Source: Atriophallophorus winterbourni (lineage: Eukaryota; Platyhelminthes; Trematoda; Plagiorchiida; Microphallidae). Taken from it: 64,000 nt of DNA. Positions 22,377 to 33,483 of the stretch are shown in pieces (positions within the stretch are counted from its first letter, which is position 1; each line of letters opens with the position of its first letter). The DNA lies in NCBI GenBank assembly GCA_013407085.1, contig JACCGJ010000626.1, forward strand, positions 62,001-126,000. Direction: 5' to 3'. A model generated the notes under the pieces. That model had not been told where the DNA came from, did no database searches, and was given only the letters and a program-made list of their open reading frames with translations. Made by a program: the position numbers and the translations under genes.

Positions 22377-22905
22377 GTGAACACATTTTTGGTTCGATTC
22401 GTCGACAGTTCTTCGAGAGTATTGGAGCACACAGCGTACCCTACTCCCATGCTATTAACCACGCCCTCTCTCATCTCCCAGAATTCCTTTGATTTTCTTA
22501 TGCTGATGGATTTATATTCTCTTTTCCATCTTCTCAACCAATCTTTTCGTAAAAAACATGAATTGATGCATATATAAATTATTTGTCAATTTTTTATGAA
22601 AATTTATTACAATTCACTCCACTTTTTCCATAATTACCTTCCATTTCTTTTCTCCATGTTTTCCCATCCTTACAATCCGTAAATCCTGACAAAATTTAAA
22701 TGAAACCTCATTGTTATTAGACATTAGAATTTTTTTCTTAATTACTGTATATTCGTTCCCATTATTGAACGGAAAATTAATGTTTAAAAATCCCGCTCAC
22801 TTCGGTCGTTTGCACCGTTATATTTTTTTGCTGTTCCAATTTTGATAAACTGATCATGTATTACATGCCTTGGATGTCCAAGAATATATATATTATTATT
22901 ATAGG
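22377..22905 (+). mobile_element. Truncated LINE 3' end inserted in family B CR1
   Basis: The family B frame stops making sense at about 22376 (RQLA) and resumes at 22906 with LLKLFPLEIRREIFDLLL. The sequence between is a pyrimidine-rich block and a LINE tail ending TGCCTTGGATGTCCAAGAATATA with TATT repeats (22866-22903). An AGG pair at the two joins fits a short target duplication. Confidence 0.65.
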
Positions 22906-23520
22906 AGGAGCTTACTGAAACTCTTCCCCCTAGAAATTCGAAGGGAAATATTTGACCTGCTCCTGACACGCCGTATTATTCTGGGTCAATATGGAGAAGT
23001 GTTTCTCCAGTACTTCCGATTAGTAGGTGAGTCGAGGACTCATGGACATGACCTTAAGTTGCAGAAGCCTAGATGGCTAACGCTGAGTAATGCGAGCACG
23101 CTATCCACGCGGGTGGTGAACACTTGGAACTCTCTACCGAAGGGCTCCTGTCTCTACCATCAGAACAGCTATTCAAAAGCGCGTTGGATTAGCATTTGTT
23201 GAGATGAATGGACTTGATCCCCGGAGTGATATGGTGGTGTTCCTCAACTCTCATGGCTTGTCTTGTCAGGTGAAGTCACCCATGTTTATTAGTGTGATGA
23301 AGCTTGAACGGGATTTTATCCCTTCAGCTTTCGATTCAGAGAAAGAAGATGGTTCAAGTTCAAGTTCAATTTGCACAGGACTAAAGGTGGCTAAAAGCCT
23401 ATCAAGCGCCCACATTTGCTTCGAAGATATGCGGTTGAACACCCGGCACTTTGATATCGAATATACAGTTTGTACTTTTCACACGTTCTCGTTTCCGGAT
23501 ATCTGGAAAGTAAGCTAGGG
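22906..23520 (+). mobile_element. CR1 family B C-terminus and 3' UTR
   Basis: Encodes LLKLFPLEIRREIFDLLLTRR, LSNASTLSTRVVNTWNSLPKG and IQKRVGL-like remains, the standard end of CR1 RT proteins. About 320 bp of non-coding sequence follows. It completes the copy interrupted at 22377. Confidence 0.75.
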
Positions 23521-23539
23521 TTTCTCTTCAACAGCACGG

Positions 23540-23735
23540 TGAGAGGTCAGCTATTCAGGAAACAATGCAATAATATGTGTAAACAATGTATGTTGTATGA
23601 AATCACTAGCCTAGTTGAGGCAATGTGAAACACAGTCATAGTCTGCATGTGGGATAATTTGCTGTCAGGTTGCCCAGGCTTAGACAGATATGATAAAATG
23701 TAACAATACGTTTTTATGTTTTCATTAGACAATGT
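23540..23735 (-). repeat. Fragment of the SINE-like GGGCAACCTGACAG repeat family
   Basis: Minus-strand match to the dispersed repeat defined at 35083-35323: the plus strand has tgctgtcaggttgcccaggcttagacagatatga at 23652-23695. Only part of the unit is visible. Confidence 0.6.
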
Positions 23736-25200
23736 GCGGAAATATGACAAACCATTTAACGTCTAATTCCCTTTTAAAGCTTAACTACCATACTACTATA
23801 CAATCTGAGAGCTTGTTCCAAAAGTTGACCACACGTTTGCTGAAAAAGTGCTCACGTGCCAGCAACCTGGACTTAATCTTAATAAGTTTAATAGAATTAC
23901 CCTTTGTAGCTGCTTTAGGGGCAAGTTTAAGGATTTCAGTAATATCATCACCCTTAAGACCCTTTAAAATCTTGAAGGCTTCTATTAGGTCACCTCGCAG
24001 CTGCCGTCTTTTTAGTGAAAACAAACCGAGGGTCTTGAGTATTGCCTCACAGGCTTTACCTGTCTGACCCTCAACCATCCTAGTCGCAAGGCGCAGGACC
24101 CAATCGAGACATGCTATATCTTTTTTAAGTACGGTGCACGACTACTTTGTATAAAGGAATGAAGATTACAGGTTTTCGGCATGACAACACTGAGCGCATT
24201 CTGAACAATTCTCTGCGAGTCTTGTTTGCAGCTTCGGCACATTGAGTAGCCCACATGAAATCTCCTGTTATACTTATACCGAGATCCCTCACTTTCTGAG
24301 CAGCAGTTATTCTGATAGTTTCTTCGCCGACTTCTAGTTGAGTTGTCGCTAAATCAGTCGTCAGAACGCAGCTCCTCCCCAACTTTAGTGTCAAGTCCCA
24401 TGTTTTGTCCACTCGATTACTTTTTATAAATCAGATATAGGCGCATCTCTACTTTCGGTTCCTAGGATCTTAAAACCATCAGCAAACAGAAAGCAACGTG
24501 AGCTCAAGCGGGCTGCTAGGTCGTTTAGAAAAATGAGAAAAAAATAGTGGGCAAAGCACCTCGTGTTGAGGCACTCTACTGAGTATCAGTGATTCCTCCA
24601 AGCGCATTTCGGCAATTCTAACATATTTAATGCGATTAATTAAGAAGCTGTCTAACCATCGATGTACTTCACGTGTGACGCCACACATCCTTAGTTTGTG
24701 CAGAAGATACCTTTGATTCACTAAGTTGAAGGCCTTTTGAAAATCAAGATAGCATACTTTGACTGCTGTCCCTTCATCGAGCCGTAGTCACTTTATCAAG
24801 AAAGCTTAGAAGATTGGTTAGGCAGGACTTTTCTTTCCAGAATCCGTGCTGTGCATAGGATAGTAAGGAATTGGCTACCAAATGTTTACATACCTGGCGC
24901 TAAATGATTTTTTTCCGAGCAGTTGCAAAGAATGCTTGTCAGGCTTACTGGGCTGTAGTTGCGTACATCCGAAATAGGACCCTTTTTGTTTATTGCAAAT
25001 ACTGCCGCTCGTGAGTTTCTAAACGGTTACCTGAATCGCGCCAATAAACACTGCAGAAAAATGAATGCAACTCATCGGCTTTTTCCTGTGCAGTCAAAGC
25101 CGTGTTGCCATCATCCAGCATCTAATTCTTGTCTTGAAGATTGCTTGGATTAAACAAAGCCACAAAAAGCTTTCAAGTTAATCTTTACTTTTTAGGCAAC
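23736..25200 (-). mobile_element. CR1-like LINE (family C), reverse transcriptase, degraded
   Basis: Minus strand. 25200-24722 holds broken RT fingers. 24721-24479 has an LRMCGVTREVHRWLDSFLINR block and a degenerate SRVPQHEVLCPLFFSHF in place of VPQGSVLGPLLF. 24412-24125 has thumb sequence (QKVRDLGISITGDFMWATQC). 24078-23785 gives the C-terminus: GLFSLKRRQLRGDLIEAFKILKG and FFSKRVVNFWNKLS. The family is related to A but distinct. Frameshifts separate all blocks. Confidence 0.8.
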
Positions 25201-27344
25201 TATGGATTCGAAGACCATTTTAGCTTTCCTTTGCAGCGCAACAGTAGAATTTCTGGTCTGTACGTACTGTAGCCTAGATTTGCGAGTTCCAGAGAATTTG
25301 TGAGCCCTTTAGCTACGGTCACGACATCTAATAGCGTTGCAAATAGACGCGCTCCACCAGGGGGGACTTCATCGCATCTCACTGGTTGTAGAGGAGCGAA
25401 ACTTTCCTTTAGTTGTAAAAGGTGACCTTTTACAATATTTCACCTGATTTCCACACTAGGTTCTAATTCGTCTGGTTCACAACTTAGATTCATTGCTTGC
25501 GTTTGTAGTTGGACGATGTCCATTCGACCAAAGTTGCAGGATATACTCACTTGGTGACTAGGATGCACTAATGTCCAGTAAAGAAGAATTAAAGCTTGGT
25601 CTCTCTTGCCTAGTGGCGAAAGGTATTTGATTCCATTAATATCTGTTTCATGAGACAATAAAACCAAATATAAAGTGGACGGAGTATGTCTTTAACATGC
25701 TGATAAATGGCCCCGACACGAAACCAGTCCAGATATTTCGACTCAGCTGACGCTGGTGAAGAAATTTCGGTACGCCAATCAATGCCCGGGAGATTGCAGT
25801 CTCCAACAATCAGTAATGGGCTGAATTGCCCTTTCAGTACTTCCAATGTGTCCATCACTAATTGATCGTCTAATGGTGAAGCAGTCGGGCTTCTATAATT
25901 ACATGCAAGTGCCAGTCTCCTCCTCGCGACAGTAAGAAATACCGATGTTAGTTGAATTGAGTGTGAAGCAATCTTTATCGATGTCTCACTGTGAGGAATA
26001 TCTTCGTTTATCATAATTGCCACTCCCCCACCCGTAACACCATAATCGCTATCCTCACGATAGATGGCGTACTTAGTGGATACGAATGACGAAACATGAT
26101 CATCTGATTTCAACCATGATTTGGAGGTAGCAATTATGTCGATCTGGTTTTCCAGTGCAGCAAGCTGCAGTTTACCCCACTTATTACGTATACTGCAAGC
26201 ATCTGTGTACAGTACACAGGTATTACTATTCTGCGCACATTTAATCGACACTTACTCGGGGTCGGAGCACCGTCGTTGATACCCCGTTTTTTGAAACCGA
26301 AGTAGTAAATAAGTGGTTAGGCTGCGCTATCAACGAGCTTGCACCGGCCTAATAGCAGTTGTACATAGATTTTCCTCGTTCAGGAGCCTACTAAAAAGCG
26401 AATGTTGCTTATTTTCTGGCGTAGTGCCTTGAAGACCTGAAATGCGTTCGCTTGCCAACGAGTTTTTCTTGCCTCGTATTCCACTTGCGGGCCATTTTGG
26501 AGTACGTCTTCAATCACTACCACAGCAGATGAATTAAACATTTTATTTTGGATAAGGTTGATCCCTTTCATGTGAGTTTTCATGCCAGGCGTTTTTGAAC
26601 GCTTTTCATGAAAGTTTTTTTGAGGCTTTGTATCCTGGACAACTTTGAAAAGCCCATTCTTCACAATCGGACGAGCGCTACTTACAGCTGGGTTCCACCG
26701 GCCTACACGATGGACCTTTTTTTACCTGGCAGATAATTAGCCATGCAATACGCAAAACATCTTGAACCATAGAACGGTCCATTTGCCGCCGGGATTTGCT
26801 TTCGCGAATCAGCGGCTTTTTCACATTAAGAATGAGCAGAGTACGAGTTGGCCGCGTTTCCGCCAATTTATTGGGTGCAGCAAGCTTACTAACTTGCTCA
26901 GCGAAGGCATTTATTTGCCTTTCTAAAGCAATGTAGTTAGATTGCAGTGATTTTACCGAACACTTACCATTAGCGACGGTTTTCTTTGTAGGGTTCTTTT
27001 TACCCGCTTTGGTGCTTTTAAATCCCTACCGAAGGTACTTCGGACAGGACCCAGGTTTATTGATGGGGATGTTTTCTTTAGTATGACAACTTAGAATTCG
27101 CACCTTCTGCTACAATGTTGTTAATACTACGGACAGAGGTCCTAAGAAAAGCTTCTCTTGCGTTTCGCTTACAGTCCCCGCAAACCAATTCCTGGAAACT
27201 ATTTTCACAATAGGTTTCGTAATGATTGGCAAGAATGCCAGAGTATTTTGGATGAGCCCACCTTTGGAACACATAACAAGCTCTGCCTTTGACCACTTTC
27301 TTCCCACATTTGATTGAAACGCAGGGATATGACACTTTACGCAT
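25201..27344 (-). mobile_element. CR1 family A, inverted 5' segment: PHD-type ORF1 and endonuclease
   Basis: Read on the minus strand from 27344: an ORF1 start MRKVSYPCVSIKCG with a PHD-like finger (W-A-H-P-K then C-G-D-C), further ORF1 remains (26866-26380), then an APE endonuclease from 26251. Endonuclease motifs are IRNKWGKLQL, TSKSWL (E altered to K), GVAIMINEDI, YRSPTASP and IVGDCNLPGIDW, ending with LSHETDINGIKYLSPLGK near 25620. The segment is head-to-head with the RT half that starts at ~27345. That is the arrangement expected from twin priming during LINE insertion. The left border with family C (~25200-25440) is uncertain. Confidence 0.8.
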
Positions 27345-28640
27345 ATTTCGATTTTTTTAAATTGTCGAATGAAACCGACCTGATCACTGGTGTACCCCAA
27401 GGTTCGGTACTTAGTCCTCTTCTATTCCCGATTTTCATCGATGACTTGTCCTCTGCATTGAAGTTCATATGCTTCATTTTTGCGCATGATGTGAAGTTCA
27501 TCGGATCAACGGACGAAGATACCATGATGCACGACCTTGAACGGATCATAAACTGGTCACACCAGTGGGACCCCTCACTGAACCTTAATAAGTGCCAACT
27601 TTTGTCTGCACTGGTTGATAAGATTTCAGTTCAGGTGTTGGGCAATTCTCTCACTGTTAGCGCCACACAGCGTGTTGAGGATTTAGGAGTACTAGTTAGG
27701 ACTGACTTCAAATGGGAGGACCAATGCGCCGCTGCAGCTCAACGTGCTCTCAAAGTTCTCTATCGGCTGAGATCCGTGCTATCCAGCAGAAGAACCGATG
27801 TATTCCTGCCCCTTTACACGGCATTAGTTCGGCCGTATTTAGAATATTGTGTCCAGGCGTGGTGCCCTTACTACAAGAAGGATGTCGTTCAACTCGAAAG
27901 CGTACAGCGTCTCGCAACTCGCATAATTGAGGGTCAGAGAGGGAAACCTTACGCTGCACGCCTGAAGTCCCTAGATCTGTTATCACCTACGCGCCGTCGT
28001 TTGAGAGGTGACTCAATTGAAACCTTCAAGATCTTGAAGGGGTTAAGTGGCGTTATCATGACCAACTCCTTTGCCTTAAGTCCTGAGCTGGGTACCCGGG
28101 CCATTCACACAAACTTGCTAAGGAGCGACGTAGACTAGACTCCAGGAAAAACTTTTTCAGCCTCAGGGTGGTAAATTTCTGAAACCGGCTTCCAGAAGAA
28201 CTTATATCCTGCAGTTCCGTCGCAAGTTTCAGGCAGGGTTTGGACCGCATCTGGGGTGAGCTTTTTCCTGAATTCTCCCCCTAATTTTTTATACAAGATT
28301 AGGTTGTTCACCATTTTTAGCGTTGTTTGGTAAGTAAGTAAATGCTAAAGTTGTGTTTGTTTTATACACAACTCTTCTTTAGCTGACCTTTCACCGTTTT
28401 AGTGAAGAGAAATGTATTCTTATCTTTCCAGCATCATTCATAAAGTGGTGCTTCCTAAATACAACCCGGATAATCCCTTGGCATCGCGATCGTCGAGGAT
28501 ATCCAAATCACAATAAGAATAAACGCTTTGGCAGTGGTGGTTGCTTTTCTGCAGCTTTTCACCGAAAGAAATTCTGGACGCTCGATTGGCTCGTTCGCCA
28601 CTTACTGTCCTTTGCAACCGAACTGAACTGAACTGAATAT
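27345..28640 (+). mobile_element. CR1 family A, 3' segment: reverse transcriptase from VPQGS to 3' end
   Basis: The plus strand is open from before 27345 to 28138. It reads TGVPQGSVLSPLLFPIFIDDL, FAHDVKFIGSTDEDT (FADD altered to FAHD), LNLNKCQLLSALVDKISVQV, QRVEDLGVLVRTDFKWEDQ, LVRPYLEYCVQAWCPYYKKD and RRRLRGDSIETFKILKGLSG. The C-terminal tail and 3' UTR follow, ending in ACTGA repeats (28617-28640), a CR1-style short tandem terminus. RT motifs upstream of VPQGS are missing, so the junction at about 27345-27355 is an inversion plus deletion. Its duplicate is 57385-58485. Confidence 0.88.
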
Positions 28641-29740
28641 AATTAGATATATAATTTGTTTGAAAAACGTGATAAAATCGGTTGATTCTAGTTACGTGTG
28701 TATAATGCGATAAATTGATCACTAATTTACAGCAAAATCAGATAACAGCGATTTGGAAATAGATTATTTTGAAGAGCGTGGGAAATACAACAAAGTTGAA
28801 CGTACCGCGCTGAAACAATAGGAATATCTTAATCGACGGAATAACAAAAAATTGTTCTATGCAAAAATTTATGTCAGAATAATATGTTTCCCATCGGTTA
28901 TCCAAATATAATATTTGTTCCAAAGGTTGGCTCAGAGTTTTACTGATTTCTATGTTGTTAATTAACAGGCGGCACACTTTTGATTTTGCACTTAGGGTTA
29001 TCGTTTTATTAAGAACAACAACAATAATAGGTTTGTTCTCTTGATTTTTTTTAAAATTCCACCAATGGATTTTTGTGGAAGTCAATTGACTGTCATGTCT
29101 TATGCGTTGTTTCTGTAGCATGAAACTAATCTATCAATATCCGGAATATTTTTAAAGTGGTAGACGAGGTCCTTCGCATGACTGACAACAGTTCTTCATA
29201 ACAAATTGACCAAATGATTTCGATAATCTATAAACTAGTTATAATTTTTTCTCGGTAATATTTCCTTAAAACTCATTTTTTTCCGTTGAAAAGCTAATGT
29301 GATCTTTGTTTCTATTATTCTGTCGGTCGTCGCCATTTTCGTCGTCATTACAGTTGCCCATGTTAGTCATTCCGTTGCCACTGCTACTCAAAAACATGTC
29401 TCATATGTGCTTCATAAATCGAATAGCAATTCTAAGCACCTTCGTATTTTCTGTGTTGAGTGTGGCCATTGGGACATCGTGACGCACTGGGACTATCCGA
29501 AGAAGTAGAGCCTTGTAAAGCTGAAATTTGGTCACTCGATAATTCGATAAACGTCCAATTCTGCCCTACGTTTATTTTCCATTTTAGCCTGAAAAATTCA
29601 TCTCATTTTCGCATATCTTTCTAGGACTTGGCTGGGTCTAACCTGGTGCAATAGTTTGTGTACCTCCGTGACTCATCGAATTATATTGGGTTGTCTTTCG
29701 GGCAAATGAGGAGCCACTGAAACCAAGAGGGTCTGTAGAT
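28640..29740. other. Duplicated non-coding stretch without recognised gene
   Basis: The duplicate lies at 58485-59590. An open frame at 29299-29508 (VSIILSVVAIFVVITVAHVSH start) is kept in the other copy with a few changes, but it has no recognisable domain and may be chance. Near 28783 a run acaacaaagttgaacgtaccgc also occurs near 4650, beside the Pao relic. Confidence 0.4.
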
Positions 29741-29745
29741 GGACA

Positions 29746-30110
29746 TCAGATGACCAAGGTCTCAAGCCAACGCCTTGCCGGTCGAGAACTAATTATTCTG
29801 TCTAGACGTTGGTGACCTGGCAGTATCCCAGATAACATGCCATCATCACAAATTAATCCAACTACATAGTGGGTCGACAGTCGCATCCCTGTATATCGAG
29901 TCATCTTGCCCGCTGCATTTTTGATTTTCGAAGGTAGTGAGCTGCATGTGGAAACACGCTGGATTCTCACCGTCATTTCTGTTTTCCTGTATCTGTCTAA
30001 GCCTGGGCAAACTGACAATATGTTAGACCACGTGCATTCTTTGACCGTGAGGTACTGTCTTGATCGAGCTTTTGATTGCATGATTGCTCATCCGTGAACT
30101 AAGTTAAGCA
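29746..30110 (+). repeat. Divergent copy of SINE-like repeat (duplicated at 59594-59958)
   Basis: Contains gtagtgagctgcatgtggaaacacgctgg (29933 on), a tatctgtctaagcctgggcaaactgacaatat block (~29990) and ccacgtgcattctttgaccgtgaggtact (~30029), in the order of the unit at 35083-35323. Open frames here on both strands are by-products. Confidence 0.65.
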
Positions 30111-31195
30111 TGTTTTCCGATATGTGCCACCGCGGTGCGATTTTAACCCAGGCCATCACATTTAACGTCCAGTATCATAACCGATGTGCCACCGCGTCCA
30201 ATTGAATTCAATAAGGTTTCATCGGCGCGCAGCCAGCTGCATTTAATCGAAAATGACATTGATACACTAAAATACCTATAAAACGATTTACGGAAAGTTG
30301 AAATATTGCAATCCTTTTTGTCGTGTTTTCAATGTTCAGTCAAATGACATGATCATTACTGTTGAGATTCTCCTCATATTAAATCGATTGATATTTCTTG
30401 ACAGCAACCTATCAACAAATCTACTAGACGGTTCAATGTCCAGAAAAGAAGCTTTGGAAAATTATTCCAAGTATGTTTAGTGTGTATTATTTGTGTTAAC
30501 GTTTTTTATCGTTCCTGGCGGATAACCAAACGTGTTCCGGAACAAATTTTCTTTCACTTCAATCATACACAGACCTTGGTCATTCCCGTGAACGTTTGCT
30601 GTAATCAACACATCATTGAACGCATTACATCGGTAACAAGTACCGCGTGCTACTAAACCTATGAAAGATTAGACAGACGCTGGCATGAGCTGCTGCTACA
30701 CCTCGAATCAAACATGCATTCAATCAAGTGTTGCGAAAGAGTACAGTGACATCAGCATGACAGCTTCCTTGCGACTTTCACTGTAACGCACCATAACAAG
30801 CTTTCTTCAGCTATTCACATGACAACATACAAGGTTAATCAAACACTCCATAATGATGTTTGCAACAATACCGCGTGAGACCCAGATCGATTTGATGTTT
30901 TTCGTTTTTTAGACAGGCGTCTTTTAAATTTCATTGTTTGGTGTTATTTCACGTATTTAACCAGATAACGCATGTCATGTTAGTGTTTTGGGAAATACAG
31001 TTGAACTTCAAGATACACTCTGTACTCCTTTTTCCATTCGGCCTTATTAAAAGGTGCAAAGGGACAAATTTTTGTATTCTTCAGTATTTTTTTCCAATTT
31101 TGATTTCCGTACAATTTCCTGAAAATAATGCGGGACGGTACTCTTATCACGCCATAGCACTCACCCATCGGGATGAGGCTGCCCATAACACCTAA
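30110..31195. other. No gene recognised (duplicated at 59960-61045)
   Basis: No domain or exon structure was identified. It contains the left end of the high-identity tract, which begins near 30445. Confidence 0.4.
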
Positions 31196-32832
31196 TAACG
31201 CAATGGATATACTTTTCGACAGCTGACAATAGCCATCTTTTTAGACTTCAAAGGAGCATTTGATTCAGACGATGGAAATGTCCTGTTCAACACCTTGCTG
31301 TGCAAAGGCGTTCCGCAAATGTATGTCAACATACTACGTGCACTTTATGCTCATGCTTCCTGATGCGTTAAGGTTTACAACGAACTCACCCAAATTCCAC
31401 CAAAAGTGGCGTCCGACAAGGATGTCCGATTTCTCCGTTTTTGTTTAATTTTGTACTTGATGACATGATGGAATTATGCTACGAAAAAGACACAGCTTGC
31501 GGAGTTCACATAATGCCAGGCGGCAAGCTTCTCGACTGGGACTATGCTGATGATATGGTTCTGCTCTTCGACTCGTACACAGATGCACAGGCTATACTAA
31601 ACAAGCTAGCTATTGTGTCCTCATTTGTAATGCGTTTTGCACCCTCTAAGTGTTCTGCTGCATGACATTGAATTATCAAACAGCACTTTATTACTTGACA
31701 AACAGGTATTTGAAATTGTTCATCGGTACGTATCTCGGTAGTTGTGTCAATAATTCTGCATTGTTAGATGACGAGGTCTCGGCACACAATTCCAAAGCGA
31801 CCGTAGCATTCTGCAACCTAGGTCACCTCTGGCGTCAGAAAGGACTGTCTCTGCTACTCAAGGGTAGAGTCTATAAAGCGACAGTTCGGGCTGTGTTACT
31901 GTATGGGTGCGAAACCTGGACCTTACGCAAAGAACACATTCAGCGTCTCCAAGTATTTGACAACCGGTGTCTCCGTAGCATTCTAGGAGTTAGCTGTTAC
32001 AATCGCATACGCACCGATGCTCTCCGAAATAATTTGTTCGGTAATGTTGATATAGAGAAGCAGATCAACCTGCATAAGTTACGGTGGTTGGGTCACGTTT
32101 TACGGGTGCCGCACCACCGACATCGGAAACGGATTCTTTTCGCGATGCCACATCCTGAGTGGCTCAAATCTCGGGGTGGCCAAACAGTCACATGGTATAG
32201 ACAGTTAAAAACCCTTACTAGTAACCTTTCCAAAGTCAACGAAGCGCGTCTTCCAGGCTGGTGTCCCGCGATCAGATATCGCAATGGCTAGGTACGCTTC
32301 AGGATATGTTCCCAAACCGTGTTCAATGACGGTCTTGCACTAGGCATCTTTGAGTGTTTGCTTAACCTTGCATGTTGGCAAGCGGAGTGACGAGAAAAGC
32401 TTGTTATGATGCATGACTGTGGAAGCCGCAAGGAAGCTGCCATGCTGATGTCGCTCTACTCGTTCAAGAAACTTGTTTGTATGCGTGTTCCATTCGAGGT
32501 GTAGGCACCTCTTCTTAGTTTGTTTGTGCTTACTCTTCTCATTCTTGACCCCTCACTTTGGAGGCATTGTGTAAAGCGTCGTTTGCAAGCTTGGGAGTAG
32601 CAGATACAGCTCTTTGCTGCTTAATGCAGCATTGGTCATTCAAAAAGCTGTAAAACATGAAATTCTTGTGATTGTGATGTACATCCATAGTCGACATCGA
32701 CCGAAGGAGGCAGTAACAATTTACGTCCCACCCTTCCCCATCTTTTAGGATTTTGCTTTTTCGTGGTTGTGTGGTAATTAATCATTCGGTACTTGATACC
32801 TGTGTAATGCTGTCTATAATGATGATGATGCA
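31196..32832 (+). mobile_element. RTE-like LINE, reverse transcriptase C-terminal half and 3' end, copy 1
   Basis: Plus strand. LTIAIFLDFKGAFDSDDGN (31221-31275) precedes a frameshifted palm. Then come PFLFNFVLDDMMEL and LLDWDYADDMVLLFDSYTDAQ (catalytic YADD near 31541), and FAPSKC. A second frame (31650-32291) has GRVYKATVRAVLLYGCETWTL, LQVFDNRCLRSILGV and LHKLRWLGHVLR, ending in a TRP-like tail. The YGCETW and FDNRCLR blocks are typical of RTE-type RTs. The 3' UTR ends in TGATGATGATG (32819-32830), the short tail usual for RTE elements. A frameshift near 31655 makes it inactive. The copy at 61046-62694 encodes the same 213-residue C-terminal protein without change. Confidence 0.8.
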
Positions 32833-32974
32833 AACTTTTATGGTAATCACCACTCGACATTATTTTCCGAATTGTTTTTATTCGAGGTTAAGGCCCTTGT
32901 CTTGATCTTCTACAAGTTCAATGACTTAATAGATCCCACCCTCTATCCTTTAGAGATGAGATCACAAGGTTGAA

Positions 32975-33130
32975 TAAGGAAATTTGCCGCGCAGTCAGAG
33001 GCTGCACGTTGGTTAAAATACTGTCAGGTTGCCCAGGCCTTGAAACAGAATTGGTAGTGAGCCTCCAACGTGTTTCCGCATGCAGCGTAGTACCGGCGGC
33101 TAATCCATTCGACACGGTATTAGCTATACA
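32975..33130 (-). repeat. SINE-like repeat copy, minus orientation (duplicated near 62838-62962)
   Basis: The plus strand carries gcgcagtcagaggctgcacg, aaaatactgtcaggttgcccaggcc and ttccgcatgcagc, the reverse complement of the 35083-35323 unit. The copy at 62838 has an internal deletion (the gtagtaccggcgg stretch is missing). Confidence 0.7.
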
Positions 33131-33483
33131 TTAGAAAACTACTGCACGTTGCATGACAGTTGAGCACCGGAACTTCCTCCCGACATTATGCTGTTTATAC
33201 TGCTGGTGATTTCCTTGTTCATTCAACTCGGTAGTGAGACAGATAACACGAAGGCACATCTCACATCATTTTTGATTTCAAGCGTTGCTCTTCACCAAAT
33301 GTTTAATTTCAATTCACTGTTGTACCGCATTTTCATGCGGTATGATATGTACGGACATGCACTGCTCTCACATTCAATGCTAGTGTGATGTTCATCTTAC
33401 ACCCAGTCATACTTCGGTCATTCAGGTGTGATTACATGAAAGTTGCAAGGTGTAAAAATTTGTTATTTAATCCGAAAATCTAG

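Noticed and set aside
29594..30097. Overlapping 111- and 63-codon frames identical in both duplicated copies
   Set aside because: They overlap on opposite strands over a SINE-like repeat. Conservation follows from the recent duplication, not from coding constraint.
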